64,000 bases of DNA from Pseudonocardia sp. C8 (GTDB taxonomy: Bacteria > Actinomycetota > Actinomycetes > Mycobacteriales > Pseudonocardiaceae). Numbering within the stretch: the stretch's first letter is position 1; each line of letters begins with the position of its first letter. Under the pieces are notes generated by a model. It was not told the DNA's origin, searched no databases, and worked only from the letters and a program-made list of their open reading frames with translations. Positions 7,969 through 16,829 of this stretch are shown piece by piece. The DNA is taken from positions 5,419,501-5,483,500 of the forward strand of contig NZ_JACMTR010000002.1 of assembly GCF_014267175.1 (NCBI RefSeq). The letters are read 5' to 3'. Both the position numbers and the translations under genes were made by a program.

Positions 7969-7996
7969 TTGACTATTGATGCCAGTTCATTAATTC
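7969..7996 (+). promoter_or_regulatory. Candidate promoter for MFS/alkylsulfatase operon
   Basis: TTGACT (7969-7974) and TAATTC (7991-7996) are separated by 16 bp in an A+T-rich island that stands out in this G+C-rich window. An imperfect inverted repeat (ATTGATG...TTCATTAAT, about 7975-7994) overlaps the spacer and could be the TetR operator. Confidence 0.4.
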
Positions 7997-8119
7997 TTGT
8001 GCGCAGCGCATCAGTGGTCCGGGTCGACCGGGCCAGCACCACACCGCGGTGGGACGCCCGCTCCACCGGACGGTTCGACGATCAGAGCGGGCTTCGCATC
8101 GCACCGGAGCGAGGTGCAC

Positions 8120-9472
8120 ATGCCTCAGGGGAACCGCACCGACACCGATGGCGGTACACCGTCACGAGCACTCGCATGGACGATCACGGGCCTGCTCCTG
8201 GTCTTCATGCTGATCAATTTCGCGGACAAGGCGGTGCTCGGGCTCGCCGCCGTGCAGATCATGGACGAGCTGGACCTGACCGCCGGCGAGTACGGGGTCG
8301 TGGCGAGCAGCTTCTTCCTGCTGTTCAGCCTGGCCGCCCTGGTCGTCGGCTTCGTCACCAACCGGGTCCGCACGAAATGGATACTGATCGCGATGGCGGT
8401 CGGGTGGTCCGCGGCCCAGCTGCCGATGATGGTGCCGATCGCGGGCTTCTGGACGTTGCTCCTGACCCGCGTGCTGCTCGGGGCCGCCGAGGGGCCGGCC
8501 TATCCGGTCGCGAACCACGCGGCCCACTCGTGGTTCCGGGATCAGGACCGGGACCTCGCCAGCGGTGTGCTGACGATCGGCGCACCGATCGGCGTGATCC
8601 TCGGGGCGCCGGTGCTCGGGTGGATCATCGGCGCGCACGGATGGCGGACGGCGTTCGGGGTACTGGGTGCGGTCGGTCTCCTGTGGGCGCTGGTGTGGGC
8701 GTTCGTGGGCCGGGAGGGCCCGGTCACCGACACGCTCGGCGGCTCCCGGGCCACCGCGGACGACCCGGCCGGCAGCGCCGACGACCGTCTGGTGCCCACG
8801 TGGCGGATCCTCACCACCGGGACCTGGCTCGCCAGCGTCACCGGCGCCTTCGCGGCGTACTGGGCCGTCACGATCCTCGTTGCCTGGGTTCCGCCGTACC
8901 TGACCAGGGTGCTGGGGTACGACGCCGGCAGGACCGGGGCGGTCGTCGTCCTGCCCTGGGCCGCCGGTGCGCTGTCCATCATCGGCGTCGGGCTCCTGGC
9001 GAAGCTGCTGCTCCGGCGCGGCGTCTCCAGCCGGTGGGCCCGCGGCGGGCTCGGTGGGGCCTGTGTCGTCACCGCGGGCGTGGCCATGCTCGGGATCCCG
9101 CTGGTGGACGTCGACTGGGCCAGGATCCTGCTGCTCACCGTCGCCTTCAGCGTCGGCGGGGTCGTGATCCCGATCGGCCAGGCCACCTCGGCCGAGATCT
9201 GCCCGAGCAGCAGGCGCGGCGGCGTGCTCGGCACCTGGGCCGCGGTCTACTCCCTCTCCGGGATCGTCGCTCCGGCCCTGACCGGGTCCTTCATCGGGTC
9301 CGCGGCCACGCCCGCCGCCGGGTTCGGCGTCGCCTTCACCGTCAACGGCCTGCTGCTCGTCGCGGCGGGTCTCGTCTTCGCGCTCTTCGTGCGGCCGGGC
9401 CGGGACCGCGCCCGCCTCGCCGCACTCACCGCCCACCCGCAGCGCACCCTTCGAGAGAGGAAACCGGCGTGA
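8120..9472 (+). CDS. MFS transporter (anion:cation symporter-like)
   Basis: A 450-residue, 12-helix permease. Helix 1 carries NFADKAVLGLA, and the sequence shows paired hydrophobic blocks with a central hydrophilic loop (about residues 205-230). The overall look is that of the ACS branch, which imports organic anions. ATG at 8120 has GAGG about 6 nt upstream; earlier in-frame ATGs lie inside the promoter. Its TGA overlaps the GTG of the alkylsulfatase (GTGA), so the two are translationally coupled. The transporter may therefore import sulfate esters or export products. Confidence 0.88.
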   Translation: MPQGNRTDTDGGTPSRALAWTITGLLLVFMLINFADKAVLGLAAVQIMDELDLTAGEYGVVASSFFLLFSLAALVVGFVTNRVRTKWILIAMAVGWSAAQLPMMVPIAGFWTLLLTRVLLGAAEGPAYPVANHAAHSWFRDQDRDLASGVLTIGAPIGVILGAPVLGWIIGAHGWRTAFGVLGAVGLLWALVWAFVGREGPVTDTLGGSRATADDPAGSADDRLVPTWRILTTGTWLASVTGAFAAYWAVTILVAWVPPYLTRVLGYDAGRTGAVVVLPWAAGALSIIGVGLLAKLLLRRGVSSRWARGGLGGACVVTAGVAMLGIPLVDVDWARILLLTVAFSVGGVVIPIGQATSAEICPSSRRGGVLGTWAAVYSLSGIVAPALTGSFIGSAATPAAGFGVAFTVNGLLLVAAGLVFALFVRPGRDRARLAALTAHPQRTLRERKPA

Positions 9473-11427
9473 CCCTGATCGACACGAACGACGTGGCCGA
9501 GGACACCGCGCCCCGCGCGGCGAGCGCCGCGACCCGCACCGCCAACGCGACGGTCCGCGAGACCCTGCCGTTCGACGACCGGCAGGCCTTCGAGGACGCG
9601 GCCCGGGGGTTCGTCGCCACCATCGACCCGCCGACCATCCGGAACGAGCGGGGCACGGTGGTGTGGGACCTGACGCCCTACGACTTCCTCGACGCCGAGG
9701 CACCGGACACCGTCCATCCGAGCCTGTGGCGGATGGCGCAGCTCAACCGGCATCACGGCCTGTTCCGGGTCAGCGACCGGATCTACCAGGTTCGCGGTTT
9801 CGACATCTCCAACATGACGGTGATCGAGGGTGACACGGGCTTCATCGTGATCGACCCGCTGACGTGCGTGGAGACCGCGCGTGCGGCCATCGACCTGGTC
9901 CGCGCGCACCTCGGCGACCGGCCGGTCACCGCCGTGATCTTCAGCCACAGCCACGCCGACCACTTCGGCGGGGTGAGGGCCGTGGCCGCCGAGGCCGACG
10001 TGCGCGCGGGCCGGATCCCGGTCGTCGCTCCGGCCGGGTTCTACGAGCACGCGGTCAGCGAGAACGTCCACGCCGGCGTCGCCATGCGCCGCCGCGCCGA
10101 GTTCATGTTCGGTGCCCGCCTGCCGCGCGGACCCCGGGCGCACGTCACCACCGGCCTCGGGGTCACCCTGCCCCGCGGCACGACCACGCTGATCGAGCCC
10201 AACGACGTGATCGCGACGACGGGTACCGAGCGGGTCCTGGACGGCGTCCGGTTCGTCTTCCAGTTCACCCCCGGCGCCGAGGCACCGGCCGAGATGAACT
10301 TCCACCTGCCCGACCTGCGGGCGCTGTGCATGGCCGAGACCGTCTCGCAACAGATGCACAACCTCTACACCCCGCGCGGCGCGCAGGTCCGCGACGCGCT
10401 GGCCTGGAGCAACTACCTCGACGAGGCCATCCGGCTCTTCGGCGCCGACTCCGACGTGCTGTTCATCAGCCACCATTGGCCCACCTGGGGCTCCGAGCGG
10501 ATCGTGCACCAGATCGGGATGCACCGCGACCTCTACCGCTACATCCACGACGAGACCTTGCGGCTGGCCAACCACGGCTACGGCCCGGTCGAGATCGCCG
10601 AGCTCGTGCAGCTGCCCGAGCAGCTATCGACCTTCTGGGCCAACCGCGGCTGCTACGGCGCGCTCAACCACAACGTCAAGGCCGTCTACCAGCTCTACCT
10701 GGGCTGGTTCGACGGCAACCCGGCCAACCTGCACCCCCTCCCCCCGGCCGAGACCGGTGGCCGGTACGTCGAGCTCATGGGTGGACTGGACACCGTGCTC
10801 GACCGGGCCCGCGAGGCCGCCGACGCCGGGGACCATCGCTGGGCTGCCGAGCTGCTCAAGCACGCCCTCGCCGCCGACCCCGGGCATCGGCCCACCCGCG
10901 AGCTGCAGGCCGACGTCTTCGAGCAGCTCGGCTACCAGTCCGAGAGCGGTCCGTGGCGCAACTTCTTCCTGCTCGGCGCCGAGGAACTGCGCAACGGCAC
11001 CCGCCGTCCCCGGTCGACCGAGGCCGGGAGCTCGGACGTCGTCTCCGGCATGAGCAGCGAGCTGCTGCTCGACTACCTCGCCATCCGGCTCAACGGGCCC
11101 GCGGCCGCCCGCGTGCACCTCCGGATCGGGCTGCACCTGACCGACACCGGCGAGAGGTTCCTCCTCACCGTGCAGAACGGCCTCCTGCGCCACTCCCGCG
11201 GCAGCACCACCCCGGATACCACCCTGCACCTCGAGCACCGCACGCTCGCGGCCCTCGCCCACGGCGGCACGACGCTCGAGGCCGCCGAGCGGAACGGTGC
11301 CACCCGGGTGGACGGGCGCCGGGACGACGTCGGACGGCTGTTCGCGCTGCTCGACACGTTCACCGGGTCGTTCGACGTCCTCGCGCCGAACCCACCGCCC
11401 GCGGCCGGTGGCCCGGGGACGGCCTGA
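9469..11427 (+). CDS. Alkyl/aryl-sulfatase, metallo-beta-lactamase fold (SdsA1/BDS1 type)
   Basis: A 652-residue enzyme that hydrolyses primary alkyl sulfates such as dodecyl sulfate to alcohol plus sulfate. The Zn motif is FSHSHADHFGG (H160, H162, D164, H165), followed by AETVSQQMHNLYTPRG, the helical dimerisation domain (about residues 400-515) and a C-terminal SCP2-like domain (about 530-640). The length agrees with SdsA1-type proteins, but no signal peptide is seen, so it should act in the cytoplasm, unlike Pseudomonas SdsA1. The coupled MFS gene may supply substrate. It is under the presumed control of the divergent TetR. Confidence 0.92.
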   Translation: MTLIDTNDVAEDTAPRAASAATRTANATVRETLPFDDRQAFEDAARGFVATIDPPTIRNERGTVVWDLTPYDFLDAEAPDTVHPSLWRMAQLNRHHGLFRVSDRIYQVRGFDISNMTVIEGDTGFIVIDPLTCVETARAAIDLVRAHLGDRPVTAVIFSHSHADHFGGVRAVAAEADVRAGRIPVVAPAGFYEHAVSENVHAGVAMRRRAEFMFGARLPRGPRAHVTTGLGVTLPRGTTTLIEPNDVIATTGTERVLDGVRFVFQFTPGAEAPAEMNFHLPDLRALCMAETVSQQMHNLYTPRGAQVRDALAWSNYLDEAIRLFGADSDVLFISHHWPTWGSERIVHQIGMHRDLYRYIHDETLRLANHGYGPVEIAELVQLPEQLSTFWANRGCYGALNHNVKAVYQLYLGWFDGNPANLHPLPPAETGGRYVELMGGLDTVLDRAREAADAGDHRWAAELLKHALAADPGHRPTRELQADVFEQLGYQSESGPWRNFFLLGAEELRNGTRRPRSTEAGSSDVVSGMSSELLLDYLAIRLNGPAAARVHLRIGLHLTDTGERFLLTVQNGLLRHSRGSTTPDTTLHLEHRTLAALAHGGTTLEAAERNGATRVDGRRDDVGRLFALLDTFTGSFDVLAPNPPPAAGGPGTA

Positions 11428-11457
11428 CCGGCGGGTCGTCCACCGTCATGTGTCGTC

Positions 11458-12666
11458 TCAGGTCAGGTGCATCCCGGAGATGGCGCGGGCGATGACGAGC
11501 TGCTGGATCTGCTCGGTGCCCTCGAAGATGTCGTAGATCTTCGCGTCCCGGTGCATCCGCTCCACCGGGTGCTCCCGCGAGTAGCCGGCGCCGCCGAGGA
11601 TCTGGATGGCCCGCTCGGTCGCCCACACCGCGACCCGACCGGCCTTCAGCTTCGACATCGAGCCCTCACCCGCGGTGAACGGGACACCGTTGCGCCCCAT
11701 CCAGGCGGCCCGGTGCACGAGCAGGCGCGCCGCGTCGATCTCGGTCTTCATGTCCGCGAGGGTGAAGGAGATCGACTGGTTCTCGATGATCGGCCGGCCG
11801 AACGCGACGCGGTCCTTGGCGTAGTCGAGGGCGTACTCGTAGGCGGCCCGCGCGATGCCGAGGGCCTGCGCGCCGACGGTGGGGCGGGTCAGCTCGAAGG
11901 TCTGCATCGCCGCCGAACCGGTGGCCTTCTCCCCCGCCCGGGCGCGGGCGAGCCGCTCGTCGAGCTTCTCCTTGCCCCCGAGCAGGCAGCTGCCGGGGAG
12001 CTTGACGTCGTCGAGGAAGACGTCGGCGGTGTGCGAGGCGCGCAGGCCCATCTTCTTGATCTTGCGGGTGTACTCCAGCCCGGGCGTCCCGGGCGGGACG
12101 ACGAACGCGGCCTGCCCCTTGCTGCCGAGTTCCGGGTCGACGACGGCCTGCACGACGTGGATGTTCGCGATGCCGCCGTTGGTGGCCCATGCCTTCTGCC
12201 CGGTGAGCGTCCAGGTGTCGGTCGCCTCGTCGTACACCGCGCGGGTGCGCATCGCCCCGACGTCGGAACCGGCCTCCGGCTCGGACGAGCAGAACGCGCC
12301 GACCTGCGGCTCGTCGGCGTCGCCGTAGCACTGCGGGATGAACTCGACCATCTGCTCGGGGGTGCCGGAGGCGAAGATGCCGGCCACCGCGAGGGTGGTC
12401 CCGAAGATCGCCAGGCCGATGCCGCCGTCGCCCCAGAAGAGCTCCTCGTTGACCAGCGGCATGGACAGCCCGGTCTCGTCGCCCCAGAACGACGCGAGCG
12501 TCTCGAAGTTGTAGAGCTCGATCTTCGCGGCCTCCTGGAGGATCGGCCAGGGGGTCTCCTCGCGCTCGTCCCACTCGGCGGCGGCCGGGCGGACGACGTC
12601 GGCGGCGAAGCCGTGCACCCACTCCCGGAGCTCCCGGTGCTCGTCGGACATCTCGAAGGAGGTCAT
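11458..12666 (-). CDS. Acyl-CoA dehydrogenase
   Basis: A 402-residue FAD-dependent enzyme for alpha,beta-dehydrogenation of an acyl-CoA. Signatures: AFCSSEPEAGSDVGAMRTRA, LTGQKAWATNGG, MGLRASHTADVFLDDV and the C-terminal DIFEGTEQIQQLV, which holds the catalytic-base position. ATG at 12666 follows AGACAG; earlier in-frame codons would overlap the neighbour. The SCP2-like gene lies 31 bp upstream on the same strand and both are probably one operon controlled by the divergent TetR. Substrate class (fatty or sterol side chain) is open. Confidence 0.93.
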   Translation of the reverse strand: MTSFEMSDEHRELREWVHGFAADVVRPAAAEWDEREETPWPILQEAAKIELYNFETLASFWGDETGLSMPLVNEELFWGDGGIGLAIFGTTLAVAGIFASGTPEQMVEFIPQCYGDADEPQVGAFCSSEPEAGSDVGAMRTRAVYDEATDTWTLTGQKAWATNGGIANIHVVQAVVDPELGSKGQAAFVVPPGTPGLEYTRKIKKMGLRASHTADVFLDDVKLPGSCLLGGKEKLDERLARARAGEKATGSAAMQTFELTRPTVGAQALGIARAAYEYALDYAKDRVAFGRPIIENQSISFTLADMKTEIDAARLLVHRAAWMGRNGVPFTAGEGSMSKLKAGRVAVWATERAIQILGGAGYSREHPVERMHRDAKIYDIFEGTEQIQQLVIARAISGMHLT

Positions 12667-12697
12667 CTGTCTCTCCGCAGGTCGGCGCCGGTTGTCG

Positions 12698-13228
12698 TCA
12701 GGCGGACGGGATCCGGAACATGTTCGGCAGGGCGGTCGCGAAGCCGACGTCACCGGAGACCTTGAGCTTGCGGGTCATGAAGAGCGTCACCGGGTTGGCG
12801 TTGTTCGTGACGATCTTCAGGAACTCGGTCCCGGGCATGGTGAGCGCGGTCCGCGGCTCCTCGTCGGTGCCCGCGGTGACGGTGCAGGTGCCCTCGTGCA
12901 GGACCGTCTGGAAGCTGTCGACGGTGTCGCCGTCCTTGATGTGCCAGTGCACGACCTGCCGGTTCCCGCTCGCTCCCTTGGACGAGTAGAACTCGCTCAT
13001 CCGGCCGAAGATGGCGTCGAGCACCGGCCGGCGCACGTCGGACGACATGATCGTCGCCAGCTGCTGCTTCGACGCGCCCTTGACCAGCCGTGCGAACAGC
13101 GACGGATCGACGGCCTTCGGGTCGCCGTCGCGCAGGGCGGTCCCGAGGGTCGCGAGCAGGTCCTGGTCGGACAGGGTCTTCGGGTCCACGCTGCGGCCCA
13201 GCTCGTTGATGTCGATCGTCCCGGTCAT
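12698..13228 (-). CDS. SCP2-like sterol/lipid carrier domain protein
   Basis: A 176-residue protein whose C-terminal 110 residues have the SCP2 pattern: WHIKDG, CTVTAGTDEEPRTALTM, EFLKIVTNNANPVTLFMTRKLKVSGD. Such proteins bind fatty acyl-CoA or sterols. It precedes the acyl-CoA dehydrogenase by 31 bp and could present hydrophobic substrate to it. ATG at 13228 is preferred because GGTGGAG lies 6 bp upstream; the in-frame ATG at 13255 lacks a ribosome site and would leave only 9 bp to the TetR-type inverted repeat. Confidence 0.82.
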   Translation of the reverse strand: MTGTIDINELGRSVDPKTLSDQDLLATLGTALRDGDPKAVDPSLFARLVKGASKQQLATIMSSDVRRPVLDAIFGRMSEFYSSKGASGNRQVVHWHIKDGDTVDSFQTVLHEGTCTVTAGTDEEPRTALTMPGTEFLKIVTNNANPVTLFMTRKLKVSGDVGFATALPNMFRIPSA

Positions 13229-13263
13229 CGCCTGCTCCACCTCGCCGTGGTCCATGAAGTGTC

Positions 13264-13312
13264 CGGTACTACGAGTACCGCTTCGGGTTCAGCCTACTTT
13301 ACGCGCGAGTAG
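13264..13312. promoter_or_regulatory. Two inverted repeats, candidate TetR operators
   Basis: CGGTACT-ACG-AGTACCG (13264-13280) is a perfect inverted repeat. A second one, CTACT...AGTAG (13294-13298 and 13308-13312), follows 13 bp later. Both lie between the divergent SCP2/acyl-CoA dehydrogenase operon and the TetR gene and share the core half-site ACT/AGT, so they are likely autoregulatory operators. Confidence 0.5.
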
Positions 13313-13325
13313 CTAGACTGTCGAG

Positions 13326-13955
13326 ATGGCACCCTCCGCGAGCGCGCCCCGCCGTCGCCTGCCGGCGGAGGAACGCGAGAAGCAGGTCCTCGACGCGGCC
13401 GTGCGCGTGTTCTCCCGGATCGGCTTCCACGACGCCTCGATGGACGACGTCGCCGAGCAGGCCGGGGTGTCGAAGCCGATGGTGTACACGCACGGCGGCG
13501 GTTCGAAGGAGGAGCTGCTGCGGCGCTGCATCCGGCGCGAGTCCGACCGGCTGCTGCGGTCGGTGTCCGGTGCGGCCGGCGGGCCGGTGGTGGGCGCCGA
13601 GGAGCGGCTCCGGCGCGGGCTGCGGGCGTTCTTCACCACGCTCACCACCCATCGGGACGGGTGGTCGGTGCTCTACCGGCAGGCCCGGACCGGCACGTTC
13701 GCCGACGAGGTGCACGCGGCCCGGTCCCGGATCGTCGAACGGGTGGCGGAGCTGCTCGCGGACGAGCTCGACGTCCCGCCCGGCACCGACCCGCTGGCCG
13801 TCACCGGGCCGGTCGCCGCCGCGCTCGCCGGTGCCGCCGAAGGTCTCGCCGACTGGTCCGGTGGGGCGGGCGGGCCGGACGACCCGGACGTCCTCACCGA
13901 GGCGCTCTTGACCCTGGTCTGGCCGGGGCTGGAACGCCTCCGCCGCGGTGGATGA
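13326..13955 (+). CDS. TetR family regulator of the acyl-CoA dehydrogenase/SCP2 operon
   Basis: A 209-residue TetR-type regulator. The HTH spans AAVRVFSRIGFHDASMDDVAEQAGVSKPMVYTH (about residues 25-58), with GGGSKEELL in place of the usual FGSKE turn. The ligand domain is Ala/Leu-rich with several helices. It is divergent from the SCP2 gene with two inverted repeats between them, so it probably represses that operon and itself. The ligand might be an acyl-CoA; this is inference from the neighbours. Confidence 0.88.
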   Translation: MAPSASAPRRRLPAEEREKQVLDAAVRVFSRIGFHDASMDDVAEQAGVSKPMVYTHGGGSKEELLRRCIRRESDRLLRSVSGAAGGPVVGAEERLRRGLRAFFTTLTTHRDGWSVLYRQARTGTFADEVHAARSRIVERVAELLADELDVPPGTDPLAVTGPVAAALAGAAEGLADWSGGAGGPDDPDVLTEALLTLVWPGLERLRRGG

Positions 13956-13963
13956 CCCGCCGC

Positions 13964-15448
13964 TCAGGTCTCCGTGGCGGGACGCGTCACCATCCGCCGG
14001 GTCCGGTCCGGCAGCCGGTCGACGATCCGGCCGATGCGCTCCGTGGTCCCCTGCAGCGGGGCGAGTGCGTCGGCCAGCACCCCGATCTGCCGGTCGAGGG
14101 CGTCGATCCGGGCCGCGACCGACTTCAGGTCCGGTGCGACGGCGGTGAGCCGGTCGGCGGCCTGGGCCAGGTTCGTGTCGAGGGCGACGAGCCGGGGCGT
14201 CGCGCTGTCGTCGTCGGTGGCGGGGTCGCCGACGACGGTCGCGAGCCGATGCACCGCACCGCCCTCTTCGATCGCGGCGGCGAGCGCAGCCAGGTCGGCC
14301 CGGACGTGCCCGAGCTGCTGCAACGGCTCGACCGCTCCGGACAGCCGGGCGAGGTCCTCGCGGGTGCGGGCGAGCTCGCGCAGCGGCTCCACCGCACCGG
14401 CGAGCACGGTGAGGTCCGCCCGGGTCAGCGCGAGCTCCTGCAACGGTTCGACGGCGCCGGCGAGCGTCGTGAGGTCCCCCCGGGTCCGGGCCAGCTCCCG
14501 CAACGGCTCGACCGCACCGGCGAGCACGGTGAGGTCCGCCCGGGTCAGCGCCAGTTCCTGCAGCGGTGCGACCGCCTCGGCGAGCCGGGCGAGGTCGTCG
14601 CGGGTGGCGGCGAGGTCCTGCACCGACGGCACGGCCGCGGTGAGCGTCTCCAGGTGCTCCCGGGCCGACGCCAGCTGGCGCAGCGGCGGCACGGCGCCGG
14701 CGAGCTCGGCGAGGTCACCCCGGGTGCCGGCGAGCTCCTGCAGGGGCCCGACGGCCTCGGCGAGCCGGTCCAGGGCCGCGACCGCACCGGCGAGGGCGGC
14801 CAGATCGTCGCGGGCGCCGGCGAGGTGGCGCAGCGGCTCCACCGCCGACGACAGCTCCGACAGCGGTTCGACGGCCGACGCGAGCTCGGACAGCGGCCCG
14901 ACCGCGGAGGCCAGGTCTCCGAGCGGCCCGACCGCGGCCGCGAGCTCGTGCAGGTCCGCCCGCACGCCCGCGAGCTCGTGCAGGTCCGCCCGGACCCCTG
15001 CCAGCTCGTGCAGGTCGTCGCGGAGGGCGGCGAGCTCCCGCAGCGGCTCGACCGCACCGGCCAGGGTGCCGAGGTCGCGGCGCGCCCCGGCGAGCTCCGT
15101 CAGCGGGCCGGCCGCACCGGCCAGCTCGACCACGGCCTTCGTCAGCTGGTCCACCCGGGCGACGGTCTCCGGGTCGTCCCAGAGCGCGACGACCCGGCCG
15201 AGGACGTCGTCGAGCACCGGAGCGAGCCCGGTGAGCGCGGACTCGACACCGCCGATCCGGCGCGGCAGCGACGTCAGCTCGCCCGCCACCGCCGGCACCG
15301 CCTCGGCCGCGCGGGGTGCCTCGGCGAGCCATCCCGGCAGCCGGCGTCCGATCTCGACCGCGGCACCGACGGTCCCGAGCGCGGTCCCGATCAGCGTCCC
15401 GGTGATCCCCGCGGGCGACCACGGGGACGGGACGGGCTGCTCTGCCAT
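13964..15448 (-). CDS. Decad-repeat protein, 29 consecutive 10-residue units
   Basis: A 494-residue protein of unknown function. From residue 101 to 390 the sequence runs in perfect 10-residue register with no insertion: two alternating half-units, GAVEPLRELA and RTRGDLTTLA types, with leucine at positions 6 and 9 and alanine at 10. This predicts a long amphipathic helical rod or bundle. The N-terminal region contains a hydrophobic segment (about residues 13-33) and the C-terminal 100 residues are mixed. It is not a heptad coiled coil. GGAGGAGACCG precedes the ATG. It could be a scaffold or ruler-like protein; no function is claimed. It ends 8 bp from the convergent TetR gene. Confidence 0.8.
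   Translation of the reverse strand: MAEQPVPSPWSPAGITGTLIGTALGTVGAAVEIGRRLPGWLAEAPRAAEAVPAVAGELTSLPRRIGGVESALTGLAPVLDDVLGRVVALWDDPETVARVDQLTKAVVELAGAAGPLTELAGARRDLGTLAGAVEPLRELAALRDDLHELAGVRADLHELAGVRADLHELAAAVGPLGDLASAVGPLSELASAVEPLSELSSAVEPLRHLAGARDDLAALAGAVAALDRLAEAVGPLQELAGTRGDLAELAGAVPPLRQLASAREHLETLTAAVPSVQDLAATRDDLARLAEAVAPLQELALTRADLTVLAGAVEPLRELARTRGDLTTLAGAVEPLQELALTRADLTVLAGAVEPLRELARTREDLARLSGAVEPLQQLGHVRADLAALAAAIEEGGAVHRLATVVGDPATDDDSATPRLVALDTNLAQAADRLTAVAPDLKSVAARIDALDRQIGVLADALAPLQGTTERIGRIVDRLPDRTRRMVTRPATET
14279..15148 (-). repeat. In-frame 30/60-bp tandem repeat array
   Basis: The DNA encoding residues 101-390 of the decad protein is a degenerate tandem array with a 30-bp half-unit and a 60-bp higher-order unit. 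The best-conserved copies lie at about 14330-14580, suggesting recent expansion there. All steps are exact multiples of 30 bp. Confidence 0.75.
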
Positions 15449-15515
15449 CGGTCTCCTCCGGTTCGCTCCGAACGTCGCGGCGCAAGCTTCTCAGATCGGA
15501 CCACCGGCGTACCGG

Positions 15516-16238
15516 TCAGTAGGACGTGTCGTCCACCCGGGCCGCACCGGTGCCGCCGGCCTCGCGGGCCGCGGCGTCGTCGAGGATCGTCGCGGTGCCG
15601 CTGGTGCCGAACCGGGTCACCCCCGCCGCGTGGAACGCCAGCACGGTGTCCAGGTCCCGCACCCCGCCTGAGGCTTTCACCTGCACGGACGGCCCGACCG
15701 TCCGCCGCATGAGCGCGACGTGCCCGGGGGTCGCTCCACCCCCGGCGAACCCGGTGGAGGTCTTCACGAACGCCGCTCCCGCCCGCTCGGCCGCCGTGCA
15801 ACCGGCGACGATCTCGTCGTCGGACAGCAGCGCCGTCTCCAGGATGACCTTCACGACCCGGCCGCCTGCGGCCTCGACGACGGCCCGGATGTCGGCCTCG
15901 ACGTCGTCGAGCAGGCCGCTGCGCAGCCGTCCCACGTTGAGGACCATGTCGAGCTCGGCCGCACCGTCGGCGATCGCCTGCCGGGACTCCGCGACCTTGG
16001 CCGCGGTGCTGGTCGTGCCGTGCGGGAAGCCGATCACGGTCCCGACCGCGACGCCGGTACCGGCCAGCCGAACGGCCGCGTGCGCGACGTCGCTCGGCCG
16101 CACGCACACGCTGAAGATCCGGTATCGAGCAGCGAGGTCGAGCTGTGCGTCGACGTCGTCCCTGGTCAGCTCGGGTTTCAGGATCGCGTGGTCGATCATC
16201 CCGGCGATCTCGGCGGCGGTGAGGGTCGAGGCGCTCAC
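15516..16238 (-). CDS. deoC: Deoxyribose-phosphate aldolase
   Basis: A 240-residue class I aldolase converting 2-deoxyribose 5-phosphate to glyceraldehyde 3-phosphate and acetaldehyde, used in deoxynucleoside catabolism. Key segments: IDHAILKPELT, VIGFPHG, ELDMVLNVG, VVKVILETALL, FVKTSTGF (Schiff-base lysine) and VKASGGVRD. GTG at 16238 has a GGAGGA site. It is divergent from the STAS gene and no other deo gene is adjacent. Confidence 0.95.
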   Translation of the reverse strand: MSASTLTAAEIAGMIDHAILKPELTRDDVDAQLDLAARYRIFSVCVRPSDVAHAAVRLAGTGVAVGTVIGFPHGTTSTAAKVAESRQAIADGAAELDMVLNVGRLRSGLLDDVEADIRAVVEAAGGRVVKVILETALLSDDEIVAGCTAAERAGAAFVKTSTGFAGGGATPGHVALMRRTVGPSVQVKASGGVRDLDTVLAFHAAGVTRFGTSGTATILDDAAAREAGGTGAARVDDTSY

Positions 16239-16358
16239 GGCGGTCCTCCTCCGGCGGTGCTGCTGACGTGGGCCGAAGGCTACGCGTCGCGCACGCCCCG
16301 TTCCGCTGCGATGCTGGGCCGGTGTACCGGAGGCACCGGTACCGGGAAGGGACGGCCG

Positions 16359-16829
16359 ATGACGGACGACCACCGGCAGCGCCGGCCGGATCCGGTCCGC
16401 GTGGCGCGTACCGGGCCCGTCCTGCGGTTCGAGCGCTCGCGACACCCCTCGGGCACGGTGGTGCTGCGCGCGATCGGCTCCGTCGACGACGAGACCGCGC
16501 CCGACCTGTGCACCGAGCTCGGCCTCTGCGCAGAGGAGGGTTCCGATGTGGTCCTGGACCTGTCCGGTGTCGACTTCCTCGGCACCGCCGGGCTGACGTC
16601 GCTCGTCGAGGCCCGGGACCTGCTCGCCGCCGAGGGCACCCAGCTCCGCATCCTGTGCGGCGGCAGCAGGCCGGCCCGGCGGGCCCTGCAGGTGACCGGC
16701 GCGATGGAGCTGTTCGAGGTCGTCGACCGCGTGCCCGGCGGGCCAACGCGCGGCGGGCTGTTCGGGGTCCCCGACCCCGACGTCCGGCTGGACGGCCGGC
16801 CCCGGAACAGCGGTCGACCCCAGCCATGA
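16359..16829 (+). CDS. STAS domain anti-sigma factor antagonist
   Basis: A 156-residue protein with a single STAS domain (about residues 25-125). The beta-alpha segment VVLDLSGVDFLGTAGLTSLVEA contains the site that is phosphorylated in SpoIIAA/RsbV-type antagonists; threonine of GTAGL occupies it here. Such proteins release a sigma factor from its anti-sigma kinase. No partner kinase or sigma gene is adjacent. The C-terminal 30 residues are disordered and Pro/Arg-rich. Confidence 0.85.
   Translation: MTDDHRQRRPDPVRVARTGPVLRFERSRHPSGTVVLRAIGSVDDETAPDLCTELGLCAEEGSDVVLDLSGVDFLGTAGLTSLVEARDLLAAEGTQLRILCGGSRPARRALQVTGAMELFEVVDRVPGGPTRGGLFGVPDPDVRLDGRPRNSGRPQP

Noticed and set aside
9247..10575. 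Large antisense frames over the alkylsulfatase gene
   Set aside because: The plus-strand frame contains the complete metallo-beta-lactamase motifs; the antisense translation is Gly/Arg/Val-rich with no domain.
13974..15712. Very long open frames on the plus strand opposite the decad-repeat gene
   Set aside because: They mirror the 30-bp periodicity and G+C-rich third positions of the minus-strand gene; no ribosome site or known domain was seen, and they overlap deoC as well.
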